Shown here: positions 1-5,877 of the stretch, one piece after another
How the letters are laid out: each line of letters begins with the position of its first letter
How positions within the stretch are numbered: position 1 is the first letter of the stretch
Assembly (NCBI GenBank): GCA_023266415.1
Contig: JAHFQG010000043.1
Coordinates: forward strand, 1 to 9,096
Direction of reading: 5' to 3'
DNA length: 9,096 bases
Source: Francisellaceae bacterium
Lineage (GTDB): Bacteria; Pseudomonadota; Gammaproteobacteria; Berkiellales; Berkiellaceae
Program-made: the position numbers and the translations under genes
Notes under the pieces: model-generated
Seen by the model: the letters and a program-made list of their open reading frames with translations, nothing else
Told to the model about the DNA's origin: nothing
Databases searched by the model: none

Positions 1-911
1 CCAGCTTCCACCGCCGCTTCCGCTACTTGGGTAAAATCTACATGAGCAGTGATGTCTTGGATCCCCACATATTGAAAAGGATTCGTATGCGCATGATGCT
101 TATAGTGACACATAAGCGTCCCTCGATTGCGCTCAGGATGGTAAAATTCTCGCCGAGAAAATCCATAATCTATCAGAAGAACAGCCCCCGATAAAAGGCT
201 TTCCCCCACACTTTTCAGCCAAGGCTGAATCCACGGATTAAATTCAGACTGATACCCTACCTCAAAAGGCTCTGGCAATGTTTCTTCTATCGCTTTCAAC
301 TCTTTTTCTAACCAGAATGGCGCACTGTCCCAAACCGATTGCCACCCCCCATCTTGCCATATCACGCGTTCTGCTAAAAAACCATCGGACGCCACACAAA
401 ACCGATGAACCGGCATCGCATCCAACACTTCATTCGCTATAATTACCCCTACAAACACCTCGGGTAAAGTGGATACCCAAATCACCTTATGTGCCCATTC
501 TGGCACCATTTTTTGCAGCGTTTTCTGCTGTTCTTGGATCAAAAAAGAGCTTACTTCTAATATACAATACTGCTCAATATCTGCCCCTATCACACTCAAT
601 ATATCAGCACACAAATGTCCTTGACCAGCCCCAAATTCTAATACGTTTTTTTGAGTCAGTTGAGACAATAAAAATTGAATTTCTTTAGAAATCGTTTGTC
701 CAAATACAGCAGATACCAGAGGCGCCGTGGTAAAATCCCCCGCTGCCCCAAATTTGGGACGCGTATTCCGATAATACCCATCCGCCGGCTCATACAACGC
801 ATCTGTCATAAAATCAAAAAACCAATAGGGCACCTTTGCAGATCGCCGCATTTTATCGGTTAATCGCACCACAATCCTTTCTTCCGCCACAGAAGGTATT
901 GGTAAACTCAT
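1..911 (-). CDS. MidA/DUF185-family SAM-dependent methyltransferase, 3' end beyond window
   Basis: Reading the minus strand from an ATG at 911 gives 303 uninterrupted codons to the window edge, so the C-terminus is missing. The protein carries hallmarks of the MidA/NDUFAF7 family (COG1565, DUF185): DGYY near residue 45, GDFTTAP at 58-64, a class I SAM-binding motif LEFGAGQGH at 91-99, NEVLDAMPVHRF at 160-171, and LLIDYG at 245-250 followed by the conserved RGTL and HVDFT stretches. Family knowledge: the eukaryotic member NDUFAF7 dimethylates an arginine of a complex I subunit; bacterial substrates are mostly unknown, so no substrate is assigned. The start overlaps the folB stop as ATGA, implying translational coupling and one transcript. 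The family is certain and the exact role is not. Full members are about 380-400 residues, so roughly a quarter is missing. Confidence 0.93.
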   Translation of the reverse strand, partial: MSLPIPSVAEERIVVRLTDKMRRSAKVPYWFFDFMTDALYEPADGYYRNTRPKFGAAGDFTTAPLVSAVFGQTISKEIQFLLSQLTQKNVLEFGAGQGHLCADILSVIGADIEQYCILEVSSFLIQEQQKTLQKMVPEWAHKVIWVSTLPEVFVGVIIANEVLDAMPVHRFCVASDGFLAERVIWQDGGWQSVWDSAPFWLEKELKAIEETLPEPFEVGYQSEFNPWIQPWLKSVGESLLSGAVLLIDYGFSRREFYHPERNRGTLMCHYKHHAHTNPFQYVGIQDITAHVDFTQVAEAAVEA

Positions 912-1255
912 TCTCGCACCAAATAAACACTCACGTCCTTCACTTTTAATAAAGCACCTGGTTTGTGTACCACCACCTCTACCCGAGACAAAGCATAGGT
1001 CTTTAATAACATGCCCGCAATATCTTCCGCCAACGCTTCTACCAACAACCGCGCTTTGGCTGCCCCACAAGCACGAATTTGAAACGTGACATCCTCATAA
1101 TCCACCGATTGCAATAAATCATCCGCCATGGCAGCTGCTTGCAAAGACTTCCATAAGGTGACATCTACGAATACAGTTTGTTTTATGACTTTTTCCCACG
1201 CATACACCCCTAACGTGGTTTCTACGGCTATGCCTTGTAAAACTATTTTGTCCAC
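908..1255 (-). CDS. folB: Dihydroneopterin aldolase FolB
   Basis: This 115-residue protein would cleave 7,8-dihydroneopterin to 6-hydroxymethyl-7,8-dihydropterin and glycolaldehyde in cytoplasmic folate synthesis. It has the FolB layout: VETTLGVYAWEK near the N-terminus, VDYEDV in the middle and VVHKPGA near the C-terminus. Counting from the GTG start, Glu21, Tyr53 and Lys98 fall where the active-site Glu, Tyr and Lys of E. coli FolB lie. An ATG at 1300 would add 15 residues (MNRGNIITFQGEDQL) with no FolB counterpart. The GTG at 1253-1255 gives the normal family length and lies just after AAGGAGAAG, so I chose it. The gene is divergent from plsY, as in E. coli, and overlaps the downstream methyltransferase start by four bases. 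Confidence 0.95.
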   Translation of the reverse strand: MDKIVLQGIAVETTLGVYAWEKVIKQTVFVDVTLWKSLQAAAMADDLLQSVDYEDVTFQIRACGAAKARLLVEALAEDIAGMLLKTYALSRVEVVVHKPGALLKVKDVSVYLVRE

Positions 1256-1258
1256 GAG

Positions 1259-1285
1259 TTGATCTTCTCCTTGGAAGGTTATAAT
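1259..1285 (+). promoter_or_regulatory. Candidate sigma-70 promoter for plsY
   Basis: A perfect TATAAT lies at 1280-1285, with TTGATC at 1259-1264 as a partial -35 box and a short 15-base spacer. Transcription would start near 1292 and leave a leader of about 68 bases before plsY. The -35 box overlaps the folB ribosome-binding region. The -10 box is strong; the -35 assignment is an inference. Confidence 0.45.
1264..1272 (-). promoter_or_regulatory. Ribosome binding site that decides the folB GTG start
   Basis: The minus strand reads AAGGAGAAG here, a near-ideal Shine-Dalgarno sequence, with 8 bases before the GTG at 1253-1255. An ATG start at 1300 would place this site inside the coding sequence, which argues for the GTG. 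Confidence 0.75.
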
Positions 1286-1359
1286 GTTACCCCTGTTCAC
1301 AGGCTAACGGGCAAAGCACGCCTCGACAAGGCTGGCATGACAATACCAGGAGTCTTCCC

Positions 1360-1932
1360 ATGATGCTACTCATCGGCATGCTACTTGCCTACTTCCTAGG
1401 CTCCATTTCCAGCGCCATTTTGGTCTGCCGCGCGTTCCAATACCCTGATCCCCGCCAAGAGGGCTCTAAAAACCCAGGCGCAACCAATGTCTTACGCCTG
1501 ACAAGAAGTAAAAAAGCTGCCCTGCTTACTCTGGCCGGAGATGCAGCCAAAGGCTTTCTCCCCGTGGGAATTATGCTGGCCTGGGGCGCCGATACCCCCA
1601 CAGCCACTTGGGTATTGCTGGCCGCCTTTTTAGGCCACTTGTTCCCTTGCTTTTTTGGCTTTGTGGGTGGAAAAGGAGTCGCCACTGCATTGGGCGGGCT
1701 CACCGCCCTGTCTTTACCTCTAGGCGGGTTGGTTATTCTTACCTGGGGCATCACATTTCTATGCTTCCGAATTTCTGCCCTTTCTGCCCTAAGCGCCTTC
1801 GTAGGGCTACCCCTATATGCTTATCTCGTGTTTCATGCCCTGGCTCCCAGTGTACCCCTATTCATTTTGTCAGTTTTGCTCATCTTAAGACATAAAGAAA
1901 ATATTCAACGCTTGTTATCCGGTATCAAATAA
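1360..1932 (+). CDS. plsY: Glycerol-3-phosphate acyltransferase PlsY
   Basis: This 190-residue integral membrane protein would transfer an acyl group from acyl-phosphate to glycerol-3-phosphate, the first acylation in phospholipid synthesis, working with PlsX. The three PlsY motifs are present: [11 protein letters not shown] at residues 14-24, [12 protein letters not shown] at 35-46, and [18 protein letters not shown] at 92-109. About five hydrophobic segments can be seen (roughly 1-22, 53-75, 83-100, 115-135 and 142-177). It ends in [10 protein letters not shown], like the E. coli protein (RHHDNIQRL), but lacks most of the basic tail found there. AGGAG at 1348-1352, seven bases before the ATG at 1360, supports this start; a second ATG follows directly. 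Its 3' end overlaps the convergent tsaD gene by 18 bases. Confidence 0.96.
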   Translation: MMLLIGMLLAYFLGSISSAILVCRAFQYPDPRQEGSKNPGATNVLRLTRSKKAALLTLAGDAAKGFLPVGIMLAWGADTPTATWVLLAAFLGHLFPCFFGFVGGKGVATALGGLTALSLPLGGLVILTWGITFLCFRISALSALSAFVGLPLYAYLVFHALAPSVPLFILSVLLILRHKENIQRLLSGIK

Positions 1933-2928
1933 CGGTAAGGGCCAGCGAGGATATACTTCTACCGATAAATCTTGATGCTGCCCCGCTAACAATGCCTCTG
2001 CCCCCGCCACCGCAATCATCGCCGCATTATCTGTACAAAATGGTAATTCGGGAAAAAACATTTCCCACCCTTTTTCTTGCCCCAAAGACATAAAAGCCGC
2101 TCGCAACCGAGTGTTTGCACTCACCCCTCCTGCCACCACCAACCGGGTGAGCCCCGTTTTTTCTAATGCCCAACGGGATTTAATCACCAAAATATCCACC
2201 GCCGCTGTTTCAAACGCCAAGGCAACATCAGCCGCATCTTGTGCCGTTTGAGAAGACGCTTGCCAAATTTTAAATGCATGGGTTTTAAGACCACTGAAAC
2301 TAAAATCCAATCCTCGTTTTTTCAACAAAGGACGTGGGAACACCCACCGCCCTGGCTGACCTCGCAGGGCTAAATCGGCCAACGCCTTGCCCCCCGGATA
2401 AGGCAACCCCAAAACACGCGCGGTTTTATCAAACGCTTCTCCCACCGCATCATCTTGGGTCTCGCCCAAAAAATCATAATGGCCCACGGCCGCTACTTGC
2501 ATCAGCAATGTATGCCCCCCAGACACCAATAGCGCCACAAATGGAAAAGTGGGTTGAGGGGTACTGAGCATGGGAGCCAATAAATGCCCCTCTAAATGGT
2601 GAACGGGAACAGCCGGAATGTTCAAGCTATAAGCTAACGAGCGGCCAATACAAGCCCCCACCAGCAAAGCCCCCGCCAACCCAGGCCCCGCAGTATAAGC
2701 AATACCCTCCAAATCAGACAAAGTAAGGTTGGCCTCCACCAAGGCTTGCTGTATCAAAGGCAACGCTCTTTGAAGGTGATCTCGCGAGGCCAGCTCTGGC
2801 ACCACTCCCCCATAAGGCGCATGCATCGCGATTTGACTGTATAAACAATTGGCCAACAACCCCTTCCCTGTGTCAAAAATGGCCACCCCCGTTTCATCAC
2901 AAGAGCTTTCTATAGCAAGTACACGCAT
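1915..2928 (-). CDS. tsaD: tRNA N6-adenosine threonylcarbamoyltransferase TsaD
   Basis: This 337-residue protein matches E. coli TsaD in length and nearly residue for residue. With TsaB and TsaE, TsaD transfers the threonylcarbamoyl group from threonylcarbamoyl-AMP to A37 of tRNAs that read ANN codons. Visible landmarks are the ASKHA-type start [14 protein letters not shown], the metal ligands His111 and His115 in [15 protein letters not shown] at 136-140, GEAFDKTA at 163-170, FSFSGLKT at 209-216, AGGVSAN at 266-272, and Asp300 in FCTDN, the third metal ligand. The start MRVL matches the E. coli start, though the sequence upstream (GATCAAATAA then ATG) has only a weak Shine-Dalgarno. It is divergent from rpsU, as in E. 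coli, and its last 18 bases overlap plsY on the other strand, leaving no room for a terminator between them. Confidence 0.98.
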   Translation of the reverse strand: MRVLAIESSCDETGVAIFDTGKGLLANCLYSQIAMHAPYGGVVPELASRDHLQRALPLIQQALVEANLTLSDLEGIAYTAGPGLAGALLVGACIGRSLAYSLNIPAVPVHHLEGHLLAPMLSTPQPTFPFVALLVSGGHTLLMQVAAVGHYDFLGETQDDAVGEAFDKTARVLGLPYPGGKALADLALRGQPGRWVFPRPLLKKRGLDFSFSGLKTHAFKIWQASSQTAQDAADVALAFETAAVDILVIKSRWALEKTGLTRLVVAGGVSANTRLRAAFMSLGQEKGWEMFFPELPFCTDNAAMIAVAGAEALLAGQHQDLSVEVYPRWPLPLFDTG

Positions 2929-2983
2929 TTATTTGATCTCAGTAAAATTCATTTTCGTAAAAATACACAAGTACATCTGATTA

Positions 2984-3100
2984 AGTAGGAGTGCTCTCTG
3001 GGTCTGGCTCCAGACACGCCGTGAAGCCATCCCTGGCGGCTCCGACCGCCGCATCCCTGCGGCGACGGGTCTTGCACCAGACCCAGAGAGCACTCCTGCT
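2984..3100. repeat. GC-rich palindromic intergenic element between tsaD and rpsU
   Basis: The outer arms 2987-3007 and 3077-3097 are perfect 21-base inverted repeats. They extend to 24 bases (2984-3007 with 3077-3100) with one G-T pair. Inside are two hairpins with the same TCCC loop: GCCA-TCCC-TGGC at 3026-3037 and a 7-pair stem at 3047-3064. Each outer arm can also fold by itself (GTCTGG with CCAGAC at 3002-3015; GGGTCT with AGACCC at 3067-3084). The block is much more GC-rich than its flanks and has no credible ORF. This looks like a dispersed REP- or MITE-type element, but only one copy lies in the window, so dispersal is inferred. If transcribed it could act as a terminator-like or leader structure. 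Confidence 0.8.
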
Positions 3101-3120
3101 CGATCAAATAAGTTTTGTAT

Positions 3121-3149
3121 TTTGCATTTTCTTGATAAAGGTTTACAAT
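3121..3149 (+). promoter_or_regulatory. Candidate promoter of the rpsU-yqeY-dnaG-rpoD operon
   Basis: TTTGCA at 3121-3126 and TACAAT at 3144-3149 are 17 bases apart, in AT-rich DNA just downstream of the palindromic element. The leader would be about 55 bases. Other weak boxes lie nearby (TTGATA at 3132, TTTACA at 3142), so the precise promoter is uncertain. No LexA-type box (CTGT-N8-ACAG), as found before E. coli rpsU, is visible. Confidence 0.35.
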
Positions 3150-3210
3150 AGCCCTCTTGGTATTTATCGATATTTTGTAATTTAAATGACTTAGTTTTTA
3201 GGGAGATCCA

Positions 3211-3471
3211 ATGCCTGGGGTTCGAGTAAAAGATAACGAAAGCTTTGATTCCGCTATGCGCCGATTCAAACGTATGATCGAAAAGTGTGGCGTTTTACCT
3301 GCCATGCGTAAACAAGAATTCTTCGAAAAACCTTCCCAAATGCGCAAACGAGCTAAGGCCGCTGCCGTGAAGCGTTTTCGTAAAAAACAACAACGCGATG
3401 ACGCCCGCATTGAACCTGGTTTCGCCAGTGGTGGAAATGTGCATCAACAACGTGAACGCACGCCTACTTAA
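3211..3471 (+). CDS. rpsU: 30S ribosomal protein S21
   Basis: This small basic protein of the 30S subunit binds near the 3' end of 16S rRNA and helps translation initiation. It has the S21 pattern: [21 protein letters not shown] at the start, [18 protein letters not shown] in the middle, then the basic stretch [15 protein letters not shown]. At 86 residues it is longer than E. coli S21 (71). The extra part is a polar C-terminal tail from about residue 62 ([13 protein letters not shown] onward) with no E. coli counterpart. GGGAGA at 3201-3206 provides a ribosome binding site four bases before the ATG. It is the first gene of the operon, and yqeY follows after 18 bases. The identity is very secure; the function of the tail is unknown. 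Confidence 0.97.
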   Translation: MPGVRVKDNESFDSAMRRFKRMIEKCGVLPAMRKQEFFEKPSQMRKRAKAAAVKRFRKKQQRDDARIEPGFASGGNVHQQRERTPT

Positions 3472-3489
3472 TGCTTATTAGGGGGTTTT

Positions 3490-3939
3490 ATGTCCGCTAT
3501 TAAAGCCAATTTAACAGAAGCCATGAAAGATGCCATGCGCCGTCAAGAAAAAGACCGCTTAGGTACCATACGTCTTATGTTGTCCGAGTGTAAACGCATC
3601 GAAGTAGACGAACGCATCGAACTCGACGACGCCCGCGTGCTTTCTATTTTAGATAAAATGCTCAAGCAGCGCCGCGATTCTATTCAACAATTTGAAGCCG
3701 GCCATCGCCAAGATTTGGCCGACAAAGAAAAAGCGGAAATGCGCATCATTCAATCTTTTATGCCTGCTGCTTTATCAGAATCGGAAATCAAGGAAGCCAT
3801 CACTCAAGCCATACAGGCCCTTCAAGCCAGAGGTGTCCAAGACATGGGCAAAGTTATGGCACAGCTCAAACCCACCCTTCAAGGTAGGGCCGATATGGGC
3901 AAAGTCGGTGCTTTGGTGAAAGAACTCCTGGTATCGTAG
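3490..3939 (+). CDS. yqeY: YqeY / GatB-Yqey domain protein
   Basis: This 149-residue, mostly helical, charged protein has the GatB/Yqey family pattern: an N-terminal helical part (TEAMKDAMRRQEKDRLGTIRLMLSECKR at 9-36, then MLKQRRDSIQQFEAGHRQDLADKE at about 57-80) and a C-terminal part with MGKVMAQLKPTLQGRADMGKV near the end. The C-terminal half is related to the tRNA-binding tail of GatB, the amidotransferase subunit. The cellular role of free YqeY proteins is not settled, so a tRNA-related function is only an inference. AGGGGG lies four bases before the ATG. Its place between rpsU and dnaG is a common gammaproteobacterial variant of this operon. The stop is followed by the repeat-containing gap before dnaG. 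Confidence 0.93.
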   Translation: MSAIKANLTEAMKDAMRRQEKDRLGTIRLMLSECKRIEVDERIELDDARVLSILDKMLKQRRDSIQQFEAGHRQDLADKEKAEMRIIQSFMPAALSESEIKEAITQAIQALQARGVQDMGKVMAQLKPTLQGRADMGKVGALVKELLVS

Positions 3940-3959
3940 GAGCTAGGCTGGAGCCTCGC

Positions 3960-3994
3960 CCGCAGGCAACACCCCCAAAAATTCAGCTGCGAAG
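3960..3994 (+). repeat. 35-base direct repeat, copy 1 (upstream of dnaG)
   Basis: This 35-base sequence, beginning CCGCAGGCAACACCC and ending CAGCTGCGAAG, recurs exactly at 4079-4113, an offset of 119 bases. Copy 1 lies 20 bases after the yqeY stop. Confidence 0.95.
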
Positions 3995-4019
3995 TAATCA
4001 CAGCAGATGATTTTTTGGG
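3974..4019 (+). other. Hairpin formed by repeat copy 1 and the central arm
   Basis: Arms 3974-3990 and 4003-4019 pair at 15 of 17 positions (mismatches 3982/4011 and 3986/4007) around a 12-base loop. The lower stem is CCCAAAAA against TTTTTGGG. Weaker outer pairings, GAGCC (3951-3955) with GGCTC (4030-4034) and CGCC (3957-3960) with GGCG (4022-4025), extend the foldback. It is not followed by a T-run, so it does not look like a simple terminator. Confidence 0.7.
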
Positions 4020-4031
4020 TAGGCGCCCAGG

Positions 4032-4075
4032 CTCGAGTCACCGGAATGTACATAAAGGTACATGAGGATGACGAG
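4032..4075 (+). other. Second hairpin in the yqeY-dnaG gap
   Basis: ATGTAC (4046-4051) pairs with GTACAT (4058-4063) around a 6-base loop. Outer segments CTCG (4032-4035) and TCA (4038-4040) pair with TGA (4069-4071) and CGAG (4072-4075), with mismatches between. It lies wholly between the central arm and the second repeat copy, so it can form in either fold of the region. Confidence 0.55.
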
Positions 4076-4078
4076 ATG

Positions 4079-4113
4079 CCGCAGGCAACACCCCCAAAAA
4101 TTCAGCTGCGAAG
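4079..4113 (+). repeat. 35-base direct repeat, copy 2 (abuts dnaG start)
   Basis: This is an exact copy of 3960-3994. It ends in GCGAAG, the only weak Shine-Dalgarno-like sequence ahead of dnaG, with five bases between the repeat and the ATG at 4119. Its segment 4093-4109 can also pair with the central arm 4003-4019. Confidence 0.95.
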
Positions 4114-4118
4114 ATTAC

Positions 4119-5807
4119 ATGCGGATCCCAGATAGCTTCTTACATACCCTCCGTGACCGCATTGACATCTTAACGCTGGTCCAAGAACGTATCCCTCTCA
4201 AGAAAATGGGTGCCAATTACAGTGCCTGTTGTCCTTTCCATGGTGAAAAAACCCCCTCTTTCACCGTCAGCCCTGAAAAACAATTTTTCCATTGCTTTGG
4301 TTGTGGCGCGCATGGCGATATCATCAGCTTTGTTAGCAAAATGGATGGTCTGACTTTTACTGAAGCGGTTCAAAAATTAGCCGATTATGCTGGCTTACCT
4401 ATGCCTGAATCTTCTGAAAATGATGAAGATAAGGCCCTTTTTGCAGCCCTTCACACCGCCTGTCAAGAAGCTGCCCTCTTTTATAAACGCATTCTTCAAA
4501 CCTCGGAAGGAAAAGCCGGCAAGCACTATCTGCAGTCCCGTGGGCTCAAATCTACCACCATCGAACAATTTGGTTTAGGATACGCCCCAGCCAGTTGGGA
4601 TGCCCTCACCAAAGATTTGAGCTCTAAAATAGATTTTGCTATTCTAAAACAGGCGGGTCTTATTCTTGAAAAAAACGATCACCATTATGATCGCTTCCGC
4701 CATCGAATCATGTTCCCAATCCATAATACACAGGGCCATATCATCGGGTTTGGGGGGCGGGTTATCGTCGCGGAAGAACCTAAATACCTCAACTCCCCTG
4801 AAACTCCGTTGTTCCACAAAGGCCAGGCCCTTTATGGCCTCTATCACGCTCTACAACACCCACGTCTGCCCTATTTTGTGGTGGTGGAAGGCTATATGGA
4901 TGTGCTCAGCCTGGTAGAAGTGGGTATTTTAGGGGCAGTAGCCACCTTGGGCACTGCCATCACCACGGCTCATTTAAAGCGCCTCTATCAGGCCAATATT
5001 CCCATCATTTTTTGCTTTGATGCTGATACCGCTGGCCAAAAAGCCGCCTGGCGCGCCTTAGAAATGTGCTTGCCGGTTATGGAGGCGGGTCGTGACATCC
5101 GGTTTATGATTCTTCCCAAAGGAGAGGACCCTGATTCTTGGATCCGCCGCTCCAGCAAAACCATTTTTGAGGTTGATATCCAAAACGCCAAGCCTCTGTC
5201 TGCTTTCCTATTTGATTCTCTGCTCACAAAATTCGATCGAGCCAGCATCGAAGGCCGGGCCCATTTTCTGACCTCGGGCAAAAAACTGCTCAGCCAATTG
5301 CCCACGGGGGTCTACCATACTCTCATGCTTGATAAACTGCACGATTTGGCGGGCGCAAAACGCATCTCCCCCCCTTCTCCCGTACGATCTTCCGCCCCTA
5401 TTTCCTCTGCTGTGTCTTCCAAAACGGCCACACCGCTTGCTCAAAAGGCCTTTTGGCTTCTGTTCACCTATCCCCAGTGGTTTCCGGCTTTTACGGGGGA
5501 AGATTGGGAGATAATCCAGGCTCTCCCGGACGGAGAGCTACTCGCCCATCTTTTTGCCGCCCAATCTCAAGGCCAAACGGTGGAAACCTGGCGAGCGGCC
5601 CATCCTCACCTGATCCCCCCGCCCACCTTAATGGCCTGGTTATCTCTCTTAACTCCGGAGGTAGCGGCCTCTGAATGGCAGGCAATTGTTGCCAAGCTCA
5701 GGCAAGGGCGCATTCAACATCAAATTGAGTCTTTACTTCAAAAAGCCCAAGCGAGTCCCTTGTCTTTAGAGGAAAAAACCCAGTTGAAGTACTTATTAAG
5801 CCTATAG
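4119..5807 (+). CDS. dnaG: DNA primase DnaG
   Basis: DnaG makes the RNA primers for chromosome replication at the fork, working with DnaB helicase. From the ATG at 4119 it is 562 residues (E. coli 581). The N-terminal CHC2 zinc-binding domain has Cys38, His41, Cys59 and Cys62 (CPFHGEKTPSF, then HCFGCG). The central TOPRIM core has VVVEGYMDV with Glu257 and FDADTAG with Asp301 and Asp303, matching the E. coli metal-binding acidic residues. YDRFRHRIMFPI and PKYLNSPETPLFHKG are also typical. The last 140 or so residues are divergent, as is usual for the helicase-binding domain. An ATG at 4062 would add 19 residues encoded mostly by the 35-base repeat and unlike any DnaG start, whereas MRIPDSFL aligns with E. 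coli MAGRIPRVF. The ribosome binding site is poor (GCGAAG). Confidence 0.97.
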   Translation: MRIPDSFLHTLRDRIDILTLVQERIPLKKMGANYSACCPFHGEKTPSFTVSPEKQFFHCFGCGAHGDIISFVSKMDGLTFTEAVQKLADYAGLPMPESSENDEDKALFAALHTACQEAALFYKRILQTSEGKAGKHYLQSRGLKSTTIEQFGLGYAPASWDALTKDLSSKIDFAILKQAGLILEKNDHHYDRFRHRIMFPIHNTQGHIIGFGGRVIVAEEPKYLNSPETPLFHKGQALYGLYHALQHPRLPYFVVVEGYMDVLSLVEVGILGAVATLGTAITTAHLKRLYQANIPIIFCFDADTAGQKAAWRALEMCLPVMEAGRDIRFMILPKGEDPDSWIRRSSKTIFEVDIQNAKPLSAFLFDSLLTKFDRASIEGRAHFLTSGKKLLSQLPTGVYHTLMLDKLHDLAGAKRISPPSPVRSSAPISSAVSSKTATPLAQKAFWLLFTYPQWFPAFTGEDWEIIQALPDGELLAHLFAAQSQGQTVETWRAAHPHLIPPPTLMAWLSLLTPEVAASEWQAIVAKLRQGRIQHQIESLLQKAQASPLSLEEKTQLKYLLSL

Positions 5808-5827
5808 CGTCGGATTGGGCAACAGGG

Positions 5828-5833
5828 TATAAT
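5828..5833 (+). promoter_or_regulatory. Possible -10 box of an rpoD-proximal promoter
   Basis: A perfect TATAAT lies in the 70-base dnaG-rpoD gap, 45 bases before the rpoD ATG. No convincing -35 box or extended -10 (TGn) is visible, so it could be chance. A separate promoter for rpoD would be in keeping with E. coli, which has internal promoters feeding rpoD. Confidence 0.3.
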
Positions 5834-5877
5834 GATGGGAATTTGCCGCAAAGTAAGTTAGGTAACGAGAATTTTCC

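Noticed and set aside
491..863. Two short plus-strand frames near the left end
   Set aside because: They lie antisense to the well-supported MidA-type methyltransferase on the minus strand.
1256..1300. N-terminal extension of FolB from the ATG at 1300
   Set aside because: It adds 15 residues unlike FolB, while the GTG at 1253-1255 has a strong ribosome binding site and gives the family length.
1389..1754. 121-codon minus-strand frame inside plsY
   Set aside because: It is the antisense shadow of a clear PlsY gene and has no recognisable domain.
2991..3185. 64-codon open frame between tsaD and rpsU
   Set aside because: It is formed by the GC-rich palindrome and its AT-rich flank; there is no protein-like pattern and no ribosome binding site.
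3960..4113. CRISPR-like repeat pair
   Set aside because: Only two copies with an 84-base intervening sequence that is itself structured; no array and no cas genes.
4062..4118. N-terminal extension of DnaG from the ATG at 4062
   Set aside because: The extra 19 residues are encoded mostly by the 35-base repeat and have no counterpart in primases; the ATG at 4119 aligns with the E. coli start.
5808..5877. Replication origin at the GC-skew change
   Set aside because: No DnaA boxes or AT-rich unwinding region are seen in the short dnaG-rpoD gap, and skew over one window is too noisy.
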